From NCBI GenBank assembly GCA_001275005.1, contig JWZX01002703.1:1-27908 (forward strand): a DNA stretch of 27,908 nt, written 5' to 3'. Below are positions 1-8,774 of this stretch, one piece after another. The notes beneath the pieces are model-generated. The model did no database searches. It saw only the letters and a list, made by a program, of their open reading frames with translations, and was not told the origin of the DNA. Origin of the DNA: Chrysochromulina tobinii. Its lineage: Eukaryota; Haptophyta; Prymnesiales; Chrysochromulinaceae. Within the stretch, counting starts at the first letter, position 1, and each line of letters opens with the position of its first letter. A program made the translations under genes and the position numbers.

Positions 1-1153
1 GGCGGTGGCAGCGAGGTGGGTGGCGGCGGCGGCGGCGGGGGCGGTGGGGGGACGCGCCTGCTGCTGGCGGGGGATCAGGCGAGTACACCGGAGGGTCGCC
101 AGGCGACGCGCGCGGGCGGGGGGCGCTCAGGCGACGCGCGCGCTCAGGCAGGCGTGGGCAGTGCTGGGTTCTCGCGTCATGCGCGTGCTTGCCTTTCTCG
201 CCTTCGTGAAAGCGCAGGGTCTCGTCTTCGTGTGAACACAGCACATTGTTGCAAAAACAAGGTAGAACAACCAATGAAAAAAAGGCACCTGGGGCGCCGG
301 CTTTATAAAGTGACGTTCTGATGAACTTACCAAAAAAGGCCATTGTAGCCGATGTTGGCCCAGATACTTGAGAACCAAGCTGACCCGCGGCCCGCCGCCG
401 CCCGCGCGCGCCGCCCGCCAGCACTATCGGCTCAAAAATTTGCGCCTCACGGAGTGCGAAGACCCATCAGTTCACCATCATCGACCGTCGTGTGCTCGTT
501 CGCTGAATTTCCAGAGGATCTCTCGTGTATGTCAAGATGTTCTCGCCCAAGAAGGTCTGAGATCGCGTCGATGCGATGAAAATAAGCCGTGTCCACTGCA
601 CGATAATAAAAGCGGCACAGTCGAGCTGGCGCTGCTATCAGTGTGCGGCATTCGCCACTAATCGGACGCGCATTGGCACATGGCGTCAAGAGCGCACGAC
701 CGCTGCTGATGGCGGCAGGCAGCAATAAGGTGCCGGGCAGCGTCGTTACTCGACACCGTCGTCGTCAAGCGACGGTGGCGTCGAGTGATTTCTTTTGCGT
801 TCCCTTCGGGGGGGGGGGGCAACAGGCGCGTCTGCCGACAATACTGACCACTAAGCCCGAAGCCACCACAACAGCCGCCGCCTTACCTCCGCGCCAAGCC
901 CCCGCCTCTCCGCGCCCGCCTGCTGTATGCGCCGATGGAGGTAGGCTATACCGCCGGCGCTGCCGGGCCCGCCCGCCGAAGGCGCCGCCCGCCGCCGTAC
1001 GGTGCGTAGGCTCGCCAGCCGCAGGCGGCGGCCCGCCGGAGGCCCGCTCGCCGCAGCTGCTGCCGCCGGAGACCGCCCGCCGCAGGCACCACCGGAGATC
1101 ACCCGCCGCAGGCGCCGCCTGAGGCACGCCCGCCCGGCGCCGCAGGCGCCACC
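1..1153. other. GC-rich left end, no supported gene
   Basis: No reading frame here looks like a folded protein. The first 60 bases are G-rich and would read as poly-proline on the minus strand, so a proline-rich gene entering from the left cannot be excluded. Positions 330-730 are mixed-composition sequence without recognisable signals. From about 870 onward the DNA becomes a CCGCCGCAGGCGCC-type repeat that reads as PPQAPP-like peptides in shifting frames and grades into the proline-rich tract that follows. Confidence 0.5.
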
Positions 1154-1693
1154 TTGGCGCCACCCACCGCAGGCGCGCGCCGCCCACCGCTGGTGCCCCC
1201 GGAGGCCAGTCCGCCGCAGGCGCCCAGAGGCCAGCCGCCTTCGCCGCCGCCCTCGCCGCCGCCCTCGCCGCCGCCATCGTCTCCGCCTCCACCATCGCCG
1301 CCTCGACCATCGCCGCCTCCACCATCGCGACCTCCACCATCGCCGCCGCCATCACCATCGCAACCACCCTCACTTCCTCCACCGTCGCCACCCGAGCACC
1401 GCCACCATCACCACAGCCGTCACCACAACCGCCTTCTCGCCGCCGCCATGCCCACCGTCACCGTCACCACCGCCACCATCACCACCACCGTTGCCACCGC
1501 CACCTTCGCCGCCGCCCTCGCCGCCGCCCTCGCGACCACCCAGGACGCAATCGTCGTTACCATCCTCGCCGCCGCCCTCGCCTCCGCCGCCCTTGCCGGT
1601 GCCGCCCTCGCCTCCGCCCAAGCCTCCTCCGCCCTCACCGCGCCGCCCTCGCCACCACCGCCCTCGCCGCCGCCGCCCTCGATCCACTCGTGA
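1154..1693 (+). pseudogene. Proline-rich (PPSPPP) coding tract in broken frames
   Basis: The plus strand encodes SPPPSPPP-type repeats of the extensin/pherophorin style, first in the frame of 1154 (to about 1395), then in the frame one base behind it (about 1440-1630), then again in the first frame up to a stop at 1691-1693. Such hydroxyproline-rich linkers are common in cell-surface proteins of algae, and a similar short linker occurs in the gene at 24300-27284. Because the proline register changes frame twice with no visible splice sites, this is either a decayed gene or a GC-trinucleotide repeat that expanded with frame slips. No signal peptide and no flanking folded domain are visible. 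A multi-exon gene that skips the frame changes remains possible. Confidence 0.35.
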
Positions 1694-2019
1694 GCGTGGC
1701 CGGCGCGGTGCTCATCTTCCTTGCCAGGTACACCGAGATCTATGAGACACTCAAGGCGTTCCGAGGAGCTGCGCCGTCTCGGGCACAGGCTGCTGCTGCT
1801 GTCAGAGCCCGGCTGCTACCTGCTCTCCTATGTTGGGTGCTGGGTGCGCTCACGCTGCTCAACCTCGCGGGGGCGGTAGCTGTGGCCGCGGTGTCCAATG
1901 CCGCTATGTACCTCGATCAATGTCGAGTCATAGCGGCAATAGGGCTCCGCGTTGTGTGCTTGTGTGCAGCGGGGCCGGCCTTGTGTGCAGCTGGCAGGCG
2001 CCGCCCGCGCTCGGTATGA
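1690..2019 (+). CDS. Possible fragment of a membrane protein
   Basis: I do not recognise this segment. Directly after the proline-rich tract the frame stays open for about 110 codons and reads a hydrophobic stretch (VAGAVLIFLARY), an amphipathic EIYETLKAF stretch, and a second long hydrophobic stretch (about residues 48-75), which could be two membrane helices. There is no ATG at the beginning; the frame opens at a GTG and continues upstream as alanine-rich low-complexity sequence, so if real it is an internal or terminal exon. Its last 30 codons lose coding character. GC-rich DNA often yields hydrophobic Ala/Val/Leu frames by chance, so this is a weak call. Confidence 0.2.
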   Translation: MSVAGAVLIFLARYTEIYETLKAFRGAAPSRAQAAAAVRARLLPALLCWVLGALTLLNLAGAVAVAAVSNAAMYLDQCRVIAAIGLRVVCLCAAGPALCAAGRRRPRSV

Positions 2020-3319
2020 AACCCATTATCTTCTCGTACATGATGGCTTAGCTGCCCTTAGCGATGGCGCGATCGTTGGCAAACCTATCACTGTAGTACC
2101 TTTGAGTGTTTTCTCCGCGCGTACCGGTTACTACGGTCTACGCTGTCAACACGGCGCGCGCCGACGCGCGACGGCAGCTCGCGCGTCGCCGTCGGTCTCG
2201 GTGTCGCCTGTCGCGAGCTCAGTTAAGGAAACCGGCTTTAAAAAACGCAGCCTCCACCTGGAGCATGGTCTCTCATGAGCTAGATAAGTAAGTACGCGAA
2301 GTAAAACACGCCTGACGGCAGCGCACACGTGGCGATGGGGGGTATCCACAGGCATACAAAGCGTGGCCGGGAGCCCGGGACGTGGTAACCGAATACTGGG
2401 GCTGATGAAAGTTATCAGTCAATACTCAGTGAAGGACTTATGGGGACCGGAGGACCGTGAAGGACCATATTTGACCCCGTCCTAAGAGGGCAGACAACCG
2501 CTATGGAGGACGTCTGAGTTGCAATCTCGGCGATTTAGATCGCGCGCGCCGGCTTAAAGTCTTGAAGAGGGGTAAGTCGACAAACCCGCGCAACACTACT
2601 TGCGGCTAACTCGCGGCGCTTTGCACACGAGACCACCCCGAAGGGCACGTTCCACGGAAGATCCCACAGGGAAAGGAGACACGCGCGCCGGTACAACGCG
2701 ACACACAGATGAAACGACAAGCGGAACGGCGGGGGGGATAGAGAAACGGTAAAATAACGACAGATTGGCTGTCTGGGTGGACTGTCGGCTCAGTCACTGT
2801 CGACCTGCTCGACACTGTGAGTCAGTCCCGAGAAGACCACCCTTCGTAAATCACAGCGACCGACTTAGGTCATCGCCCACCTCCTACAACAGGTTTATAA
2901 GTTTATGGGCATATCCAAAAACGTCACCCCCTTCGCGACGAAACATCGACGATCGACCGACGAAACGACCCCCAAACCCGACCGACCTCGGCCGCATCTC
3001 GGACGAAACCGCGTGCTTGCTTATGGACCAGTATGTTTCCCGCACTCTGGAGTGTCAGGTGCGTCTGCCAGTGTCAGACTTATGATTCAGCGTCACAGTG
3101 CGCGACGGGCTTCGTCAAAGATTCGTCAGGGGTTCGTCAGTGTCATCAATTAATTAAAATCTCGCGAAGCATATAGAGACCTGCCAAAGTGCCAATCCCA
3201 GTCGTGTCTGAATCGCCTCTCCAATCCAGACGGACTAGAGTGTGCACAGATGTAGCACAGATGGAGCGCAAAATATATAAATATATGTTCTAATATCAGT
3301 GGCTTGTCTCTTACTTGGC
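2020..3319. other. Intergenic region without a recognised gene
   Basis: I see no convincing coding frame on either strand. The base composition is less GC-rich than the left end, especially 3140-3310, which contains short A/T runs such as an ATTAATTAAAAT stretch near 3150 and ATATATAAATATAT near 3272. Around 3050-3145 short GTCAG or GTCA words recur several times (for example near 3054, 3073, 3114, 3126 and 3137), but not regularly enough to call a tandem repeat. Confidence 0.5.
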
Positions 3320-3770
3320 TGGTTCAGACCACATTTGCTTATCTGTTTCATCCCAAAGTGGTTTGATCCAGTCCGCTGGTTCGGACCGCTTTGAGCTGGA
3401 ACGGACCAGCAAAAGTGGTCTGAACCACCCCAAAAGTGGTGTGAACCAGCCGCATGGTTCATACCACTTTGGGGTGGTTCAGACCAAAATTTCTGGTTCG
3501 TACCAGGAAAAAGTGGTATTCACCAGCAACGCGGTTCGAACCACGCTGCTGGTCCAAACCACGTGTTCCTGATTCAAACCGGAAATTCAGGTTCAAACCA
3601 GCCAAAGTGGTGTGAACCACGAAGCTGGTTCATACCACTTATTTCTGGTTTGTACCGGCAAAGTGGTTCAAACCACTAAACAGTGGTACGAACCGTCGGT
3701 GGTCCAAACCACTTTGGGCTGGTCCGGACCGCTTTTCCTGGTTCAAACCACGAAAACCTGGTCCATCCCT
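3320..3770. repeat. Array of ~24 palindromic 12-mers on a 19-bp period
   Basis: A 12-bp palindromic core, consensus TGGTTCRWACCA (TGGT, four variable bases, ACCA), recurs at starts 3320, 3344 (degenerate), 3359, 3377, 3397, 3416, 3437, 3455, 3475, 3494, 3514, 3532, 3550, 3570, 3589, 3608, 3626, 3646, 3664, 3684, 3700, 3720, 3739 and 3759. Most steps are 18-21 bp. The TGGT and ACCA arms are conserved while the four central bases vary (TCAT, TCAG, TCGT, CCAA, TGTG). The linkers tend to be CTTT, AAAG or GCTG-like and also partly self-complementary. A 19-bp period is not a multiple of three, which argues against coding. It is not a CRISPR array, because repeats are short and degenerate and linkers are only about 7 bp. 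Confidence 0.9.
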
Positions 3771-3911
3771 AGTTTTTCCCGGTTGCTAAGCTGTAACCCG
3801 ATAAGTCTACGGCTTAGTAAAACTAAGGCCCGCCGCGACGGCGCGGGGCGAGCAGGCCGGGCGGCGGGACGCGTGCCGCGCACGCGGGGCCGGGGCGCGG
3901 GGGGCCACGCG

Positions 3912-4206
3912 TCGCGATTTCTGATTATCGAGTCAAGGACCGACGTGAGCTCTAACCACAAGTTTTGGCTCAGCCAGTACATCCCCCCAAAGTACATCAC
4001 AACAACGAACAAGTACAACCCATCGATCCTCGAGGCGGTCTTTCGGCGGCAGAAGGCGATCATGAACGACATGGTGGAGAAGAGCGAGGAGGAGAGAGAA
4101 GAGGAGGAGAGAGAAGAGGAGGCGCGCTTATTCATCCTGCTCGACGACGTGATCTCGGGCCAGCGGCTCACACAATATAGTATTGATATGATGCACGACG
4201 CTCAGC
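3912..4206 (+). pseudogene. Fragment resembling A32-like DNA-packaging ATPase
   Basis: About 98 codons read as a globular protein stretch with the layout of the middle of FtsK/HerA-type A32 packaging ATPases found in giant viruses, virophages and Polinton-like elements. A WLSQYIPPKYI segment is followed by a NPSILEAVFRRQ segment, a Glu/Arg-rich run (4077-4122), and a hydrophobic strand ending in two aspartates (LFILLDDVI, 4128-4154) that matches a Walker B strand. No Walker A (P-loop) is visible upstream in any frame: the preceding sequence is the palindrome array plus GC-rich filler. The frame then continues antisense through the phosphatase gene, which is not meaningful. I read it as a truncated relic of an integrated algal virus or virus-like transposon. 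The family match is from motif layout only, so chance similarity is possible. Confidence 0.4.
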
Positions 4207-5707
4207 GCACGCGCAGCTCGTCGAGCGAGAGCGTCACGTCGAGCAGCACCCGGCCAGCCACGCCGCTGCCGGGAGAGGAGCACTGTTGGCCCCACGATTG
4301 GGGCGCGACGCCGCAATCGTCGGAGGCGAGCAGCTGGAGGCTGACGTTGCGCGTGGCCCAGTTCACACGGATGGTTCCCAGGTGGTTCTCGTGCACGAGT
4401 GGTCCGATCCGGTCGTTGTCCCCAGGCTCGTCGTTGGGATCTACGCATGAGGTACGTGCGCCAGAGCAGCCTGCAGTCCAAGGACCGGGGGTGCCGCGAT
4501 AGGAGTGGGTGAGCGACGAGGAGGTGATCTCGTTCATCGGGTACGGCGCGCCGTGCACCCCCCTTCCCACCCGATAGTAAGCCCCGATGTGTCTGTCTCC
4601 CGAGAACAGCACGACCCCGTTGGCGCCCGTCGCGTTGATCAGCTCGAAAAGCCGGCGACGCTCAAGGGGGATGAGGCCCCACCGCTCCCAGCCGTGCCCC
4701 TCCGCGAGCACCTGAACAGTCGAGAAGAGTAGCCGCAACTCGGCGGGCTTGCGTAGCTCAGTCTCGAGCCATGCCCACTGCTCCTCGCTCATCATGCGCG
4801 GTCCGCCGTCCTGGGCGCGCATGGAGCCGCCGTTGCTCGCATTGTAGGGCACATAGCGTTCGCGCCGTGCGCACGCGGCACGGTCGGAATCGCTGAAGAC
4901 GCAGTACGAGGGCACGTACGGCGACTTGGACCATCGCGTATCCGTGAGCAAGATCTGGGTGCGTTGGCCGACCGGCCCGTGCATTGAGCTCATGTAGACA
5001 CCCTGACGCGCCCATCGCGGGTCTGTCGGCAGCGCGTTCCATCGCTGCAGAAAGAGCGCCTTCGCAAGGTACTTGAACGGGTTGTCCTCCCCGCAGTCGT
5101 TCTGCCCGTAGTCGTGGTCGTCGAGCATGCCGAGCATCGGCAGATTGGCCCGGACCGCGCCGAAATTCGTCTTGGCGAACAGGCGTGACCACGCTCCGCT
5201 CAGAACGGAGCATTCGGTCGAAAGAGCGTTCGGAAAATCGCGCCCGTCACAGTCGCCGTACACGATGTCGCCGTTGAAGACGAAGAGCTGCGGCTGCAGC
5301 CGAGCTAGCTGATTCCAAAAGTTATGGGTCTGGATCTCCTGATTGGCGCACGAGCCGTGCGCGATGAAGGTGAGCGCGGCCGACACATTCGGCAGTGGCG
5401 CGGTCAGATGACCATGCTTGCGCGCTTCGTCCGCGGCGTTGCTCGCCATTTCCAGCAGCGCCGAGGCGGCCGCTGCTGCGTCCACCGCGGCATCCGCCTG
5501 CTCGGCGCGCAGGTCGGACAGCGTCGACCGATACAAGTTGAAGTGGGAGACCGCAAACAGGCTGCTGATGACGCAGAGGACAGTTATCGCCGCCGAGCAG
5601 CAGCGTTCGGCGTGAAGCTTGCTCTTCCCGGTGCGTGCATCAGGCGAAGCCGATGGCTCCTCGGACAGCTCGAAGAAGCTGCGAAACTTCCTCGTAGCGG
5701 TTGCCAT
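4202..5707 (-). CDS. PhoD-like metallophosphatase, membrane-anchored
   Basis: A predicted 501-aa single-exon protein of the PhoD-like alkaline phosphatase/phosphodiesterase family, which releases phosphate from organic phosphoesters with a metal centre. The metal-ligand motifs occur in order: GSCANQ (about 117-123), NGDIVYGD (145-152), LDDHDYGQND (195-204), LLTDTR (253-258) and SGDRHIG (369-375), followed by EITSSSLTH (393-401). A hydrophobic segment at residues 38-54 behind a short basic N-terminus predicts a type II anchor, with the catalytic domain in the lumen or outside the cell, where it could scavenge phosphate. NxS/T sites (YNAS, RNVS) fit that topology. The start was set at the ATG at 5707, which has G at -3 and +4; the frame stays open to an earlier ATG at 5842, but that stretch has no protein-like features. 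It is head-to-head with SEC22. Confidence 0.88.
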   Translation of the reverse strand: MATATRKFRSFFELSEEPSASPDARTGKSKLHAERCCSAAITVLCVISSLFAVSHFNLYRSTLSDLRAEQADAAVDAAAAASALLEMASNAADEARKHGHLTAPLPNVSAALTFIAHGSCANQEIQTHNFWNQLARLQPQLFVFNGDIVYGDCDGRDFPNALSTECSVLSGAWSRLFAKTNFGAVRANLPMLGMLDDHDYGQNDCGEDNPFKYLAKALFLQRWNALPTDPRWARQGVYMSSMHGPVGQRTQILLTDTRWSKSPYVPSYCVFSDSDRAACARRERYVPYNASNGGSMRAQDGGPRMMSEEQWAWLETELRKPAELRLLFSTVQVLAEGHGWERWGLIPLERRRLFELINATGANGVVLFSGDRHIGAYYRVGRGVHGAPYPMNEITSSSLTHSYRGTPGPWTAGCSGARTSCVDPNDEPGDNDRIGPLVHENHLGTIRVNWATRNVSLQLLASDDCGVAPQSWGQQCSSPGSGVAGRVLLDVTLSLDELRVR

Positions 5708-5895
5708 CGCGGAGCCGGAAAGCGTTGTCGTGCGACGCGCCGCATTCCCGCACGTTTTGTGGACCGTCGGCGAAGGAGGCGTGGCTTTGTGGCAGCTAGA
5801 GGCAACTACATGTACAGTAACGAAAACCCGGCAGTGGAACATGTATTTTCAGAAGTTAAGGTGGGAAACATTTTGCTGTGAAGAAGAGGCAAAAA
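5708..5895. promoter_or_regulatory. Shared divergent promoter region
   Basis: Only 188 bp separate the start codons of the phosphatase (minus) and SEC22 (plus), so both promoters and both 5' leaders must lie here. The SEC22-proximal part is lower in GC than the flanking genes. No TATA box or known element could be identified with confidence. Confidence 0.5.
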
Positions 5896-6546
5896 ATGCC
5901 GAAGATGACATTGCTCGCGCGCATCTCGGATGGGCTGCCGCTCGCCGCGTCCATGGAGGACGAGAAGGACCAGAAGACGGAACTGGAGGGCTGGAAGACT
6001 CAGGCAAAGAAGATCGTTCGGCAGCTGGGCGTGGGCTCGCCCGCAAAGCTCAGCATCGAGTCGGGTGCCTCCTTCTTCCACTACGTGAACGCCGGCGGCG
6101 TTTGCTACCTCACGCTGACCGATCGCGCTTACCCCAAACGCCTGGCCTTCAACTACCTTGAGGAGCTGCAGCAGGAGTTTGAGCTGCGCTACTCTGGCCA
6201 GGTCGAGGGCGCATCGCGCCCGTACGCGTTCATCAAGTTCGACCCATTCATTCAGAAGACCAAGCGCCTCTACGTGGACACGCGCACGCAGCGCAACCTC
6301 AACAAGCTCAATGAGGACCTCGCGGACGTACAGAAGATCATGACGCAGAACATCCAGGACGTGCTCGGACGCGGCGAGCGGCTGGACACGGTGGTCTCCA
6401 AATCGTCGGCACTGCGCGACGCGAGCGGCAAGTACGCCAAGGACGCGCGCCACCTGAACAACATGGCCATGCTGCGCAAGTACGGGCCCATTGCCCTCGT
6501 GCTACTCCTCGTACTCGGTTGCTTGTGGTGGCGCTTCTTCCGATGA
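5896..6546 (+). CDS. SEC22: SEC22-family R-SNARE
   Basis: A predicted 216-aa vesicle-trafficking SNARE acting between ER and Golgi. The N-terminal longin domain (about residues 4-130) opens with TLLARISDGLPLAASM, close to the usual SEC22 N-terminus, and contains FHYVNAGGVCYLTLTD and YPKRLAFNYLEEL. The SNARE helix follows (about 135-195), with the diagnostic zero-layer arginine in DVLGRGERLD. A C-terminal anchor (about 196-214, GPIALVLLLVLGCLWW) ends the protein with almost no lumenal tail. Length and domain order match the family. Two in-frame ATGs, 5896 and 5905, are possible starts: the second gives the N-terminus most like other SEC22 proteins and has A at -3, while the first would be met first by scanning ribosomes. 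No intron is needed. Confidence 0.93.
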   Translation: MPKMTLLARISDGLPLAASMEDEKDQKTELEGWKTQAKKIVRQLGVGSPAKLSIESGASFFHYVNAGGVCYLTLTDRAYPKRLAFNYLEELQQEFELRYSGQVEGASRPYAFIKFDPFIQKTKRLYVDTRTQRNLNKLNEDLADVQKIMTQNIQDVLGRGERLDTVVSKSSALRDASGKYAKDARHLNNMAMLRKYGPIALVLLLVLGCLWWRFFR

Positions 6547-7298
6547 GAGCCGCTGACGAGCTCAGCCACATGCAGCACGCGCATTTCCATTCGTGCGACG
6601 ACCCCGGCCGCGGCGCGTAGGTTCTCCCGAGCTCCCGACATTCGCACAAGCGTGAGATCAGTGGCTAGATGCATATTTAGTGAATAGAGCACAGGTTCAG
6701 AATGCGGGAGAAATATGGTACGTGCGAGCTGGCATGTTGCGCCGCAGTTCTAGATGACACTTTTAAGTCTTGCCACGCTCGAGCCTCGACTACGATTTTT
6801 AAACGGCCGGGACGCACCGCCGGAGGCGCGGATTATGTCGAATGTCCCTCTCACCGGCAGGGGGCGAGGACTGTGGCCGCCTCGGTGCCGACGTACCGTA
6901 AACTTTACATCATACCGCCGCGCGCGTCGCCTGTGGTCGCGTCGTCACACTCTTGCGTCCAGTTTGAGCCTCCGACAAGCTGTGAACGAGCTGTGGACGA
7001 GCTGTGGAGTTCGCCCCGATGAGGTTCGACTGTCCGCCATCGGGGGGGAGCGCTCGCAGGGTTCAGCGCCGTGCTGAGCTGCGCTGCGCGACTAGCCGCC
7101 GTTTCTCGGGTACGGCCTCCTCGCAAGCTTCAAGATCGCCGTCGCTGGTGTCACCAGCGACGGTCGTACTCCCTGGCTCGCGACGAGGCCCCACCTGTCA
7201 AAAGCAAGCAGCAAGCAAGCAAGGCGACTTGTGGGGATCGCAACAAGAAGATGGGTGGAGAGACAAGCTTGAGGGTGTTTGTATGGCTTGCACACCTG
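6547..7298. other. Intergenic region between convergent genes
   Basis: This is the shared 3' region of SEC22 (plus) and the transporter (minus). No coding frame is convincing. It contains a 25-bp perfect palindrome at 7139-7163 (annotated separately), a short GAGCTGTGGA repeat near 6983-7010, and an AAGCAAGCAAG run near 7210. Confidence 0.55.
7139..7163. repeat. 25-bp perfect palindrome (12-bp arms)
   Basis: CCGTCGCTGGTG at 7139-7150 is followed by a single T and then its exact reverse complement at 7152-7163. In RNA it would need a few unpaired bases at the tip, so it may act as a cruciform or protein-binding site instead. It lies about 135 bp beyond the transporter stop codon and could be part of either gene's 3' end. 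Confidence 0.85.
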
Positions 7299-8774
7299 TC
7301 AGAGGAGCGGCTGTGCCGAGTCCTGGCCTCCCTGGACACTCGATAAGCGCGCCAGCTCCTCCTGCGCCTGCTGGTGGCGCTCAGCGAGGATACCGAGCCA
7401 CCAGCAGTTCGCCGCCCATCCGATGCTGACCGCGAGCAGCATGTACTGGCGCACCTTGGCCGTTAGTCCCCACTGGATGGCGGCGGTAAAGTAGGCGGCA
7501 CCCACGAGGGAGCCAGTACGATACACGAGCGTGTCGAGCAGCGGCTTGGCGATGAAGACAACGTCCTTGGGCAGCGACGCGTACAGACCCTCCTTGGTCG
7601 GTTTGGCGAGGGAGTAGTGCACGACCTTACGCAACCCATCGAGGAAGGCAATCGAGAGCAACCCGGGAGATACGATCGAGATGCAGAGGCCGAGCCCCAT
7701 CGCGAGCGGCTCGGCCACGAGGGTGCCGTGGAAGCCGAGCCAGCGCAGGATGTGCGAGAAGCACAGCAGCTGCACGAGCAGCGTGCACACCCCCACGACG
7801 AAGTTGAGGTGGGCAAAGAATTCGTATCGCTCGTCGCTCGTCCGGAACGCAGCGGCGACGGCGGCGGCACGCTCATACCACACGCCCGAGACCAGAAAGG
7901 TGATCAGCAGCGTGTGCAGGGTGATCGCGCGCAGAAAGGGCGTCGACGCGAGGATCGCAAACCCGCCCACCGCCGAAGTACCGCATCGGCTCGCGCACGT
8001 GTTCTCGGCGATGGCGGATGTGGCGGGCTCGGGCGATGGAGTCACCTCACAGTGCTTGCCGTTCCGCTTGCCGTCCCGCTTGCCGTTCTCTGCGGGCTCG
8101 GGCGTGGGCTCGCTGCTGCCGCCGCTGCCGCCGCTGCCGCCGCTGTCGCTGCTGCTGCTGCTCGCGCTCTCCGCCGCCTGGTTCGGCGCCATTTTTGAGC
8201 GGCAGAGCATCACCTGCACGGCTAGCTCGTACGTGAGTGCAGACACGCACACGATCATGTTGCCCATCTGGCTGAAGAAGATGGGTGCAGTGACCGAGGC
8301 GAGGAGCTGGCCGATCTGTGCACCCGCCGCGATGATGCCGTACACGCGCTTCGCCTCCGCCTTCGTGTGCAGCGACGCGAGCCGCGCGTAAAAGGTGGTC
8401 GTCGTGAAGAGGCTGATCGTGCCCACGTAGACCGAGAAGCAGAAGGAGAGCGTCTTGACGCCCGAGAAGAAGTAGAAGAAGCACGCGAAGAGGAGTAGCA
8501 GGGCGCTCACAATACGGTACATGAATGGCAGGATCGCCTCAGTCGACAGGTTCAGCACGGCCGCCGCATACAGCGGGTTGAGCGCGACTATCAACACCAT
8601 GTTCCCCACGGTGACGAGCGGCGTCCACTCGATGCCCATCGACAGCGCAAGCACGTCGCCGAGCGGTTGCAGGTAGTAGTAGCTGCCGATCGTCGCCATC
8701 GCCGCGAGCACCGAGAGCGGCAGGCCAGCGAGGTCGGACTCCTCCACATTCAACACGGTCGCAACAAGCCCCAT
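7299..8774 (-). CDS. ATP/ADP-translocase (Npt/TLC)-like membrane transporter
   Basis: A predicted 491-aa polytopic membrane protein with about twelve hydrophobic segments in two halves, separated by a hydrophilic Ser/Gly/Pro/Lys-rich loop (about residues 194-265, with GGSGGSGGS). The best-recognised region is in the second half (about 382-426): RKVVHYSLAKPTKEGLYASL followed by PKDVVFIAKPLLDTLVYR. This matches the conserved stretch of Npt1/Npt2-type nucleotide transporters and related MFS-like proteins of bacteria and algae, in which a short cytosolic helix reads K-E-x-L-Y. Substrate cannot be decided: the family includes ATP/ADP exchangers and nucleotide or other solute carriers. The ATG at 8774 was chosen because hydrophobic sequence begins soon after it and it has G at -3 and +4. 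The frame is open to 9131, but that extension is Arg/Cys-rich and unlike a targeting peptide. Confidence 0.75.
   Translation of the reverse strand: MGLVATVLNVEESDLAGLPLSVLAAMATIGSYYYLQPLGDVLALSMGIEWTPLVTVGNMVLIVALNPLYAAAVLNLSTEAILPFMYRIVSALLLLFACFFYFFSGVKTLSFCFSVYVGTISLFTTTTFYARLASLHTKAEAKRVYGIIAAGAQIGQLLASVTAPIFFSQMGNMIVCVSALTYELAVQVMLCRSKMAPNQAAESASSSSSDSGGSGGSGGSSEPTPEPAENGKRDGKRNGKHCEVTPSPEPATSAIAENTCASRCGTSAVGGFAILASTPFLRAITLHTLLITFLVSGVWYERAAAVAAAFRTSDERYEFFAHLNFVVGVCTLLVQLLCFSHILRWLGFHGTLVAEPLAMGLGLCISIVSPGLLSIAFLDGLRKVVHYSLAKPTKEGLYASLPKDVVFIAKPLLDTLVYRTGSLVGAAYFTAAIQWGLTAKVRQYMLLAVSIGWAANCWWLGILAERHQQAQEELARLSSVQGGQDSAQPLL

Noticed and set aside
765-1391. Minus-strand open frame rich in MVEAAMVEA repeats
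   Set aside because: It is the antisense of the CCACCATCG/GCCGCC repeat and has no independent coding signal.
3532-3600. tRNA genes suggested by GGTTCGAACC-like words
   Set aside because: No acceptor stem, D-arm or anticodon arm can be drawn around any of these words; they belong to the palindrome array.
3320-3770. CRISPR array
   Set aside because: Repeats are 12-bp degenerate palindromes, linkers are about 7 bp and similar to each other, there are no cas genes, and the genes around are eukaryotic.
3612-4502. The whole 296-codon plus-strand frame as one gene
   Set aside because: Its first part is translated palindrome array and its last 300 bases are antisense to the conserved phosphatase; only the middle third looks like protein.
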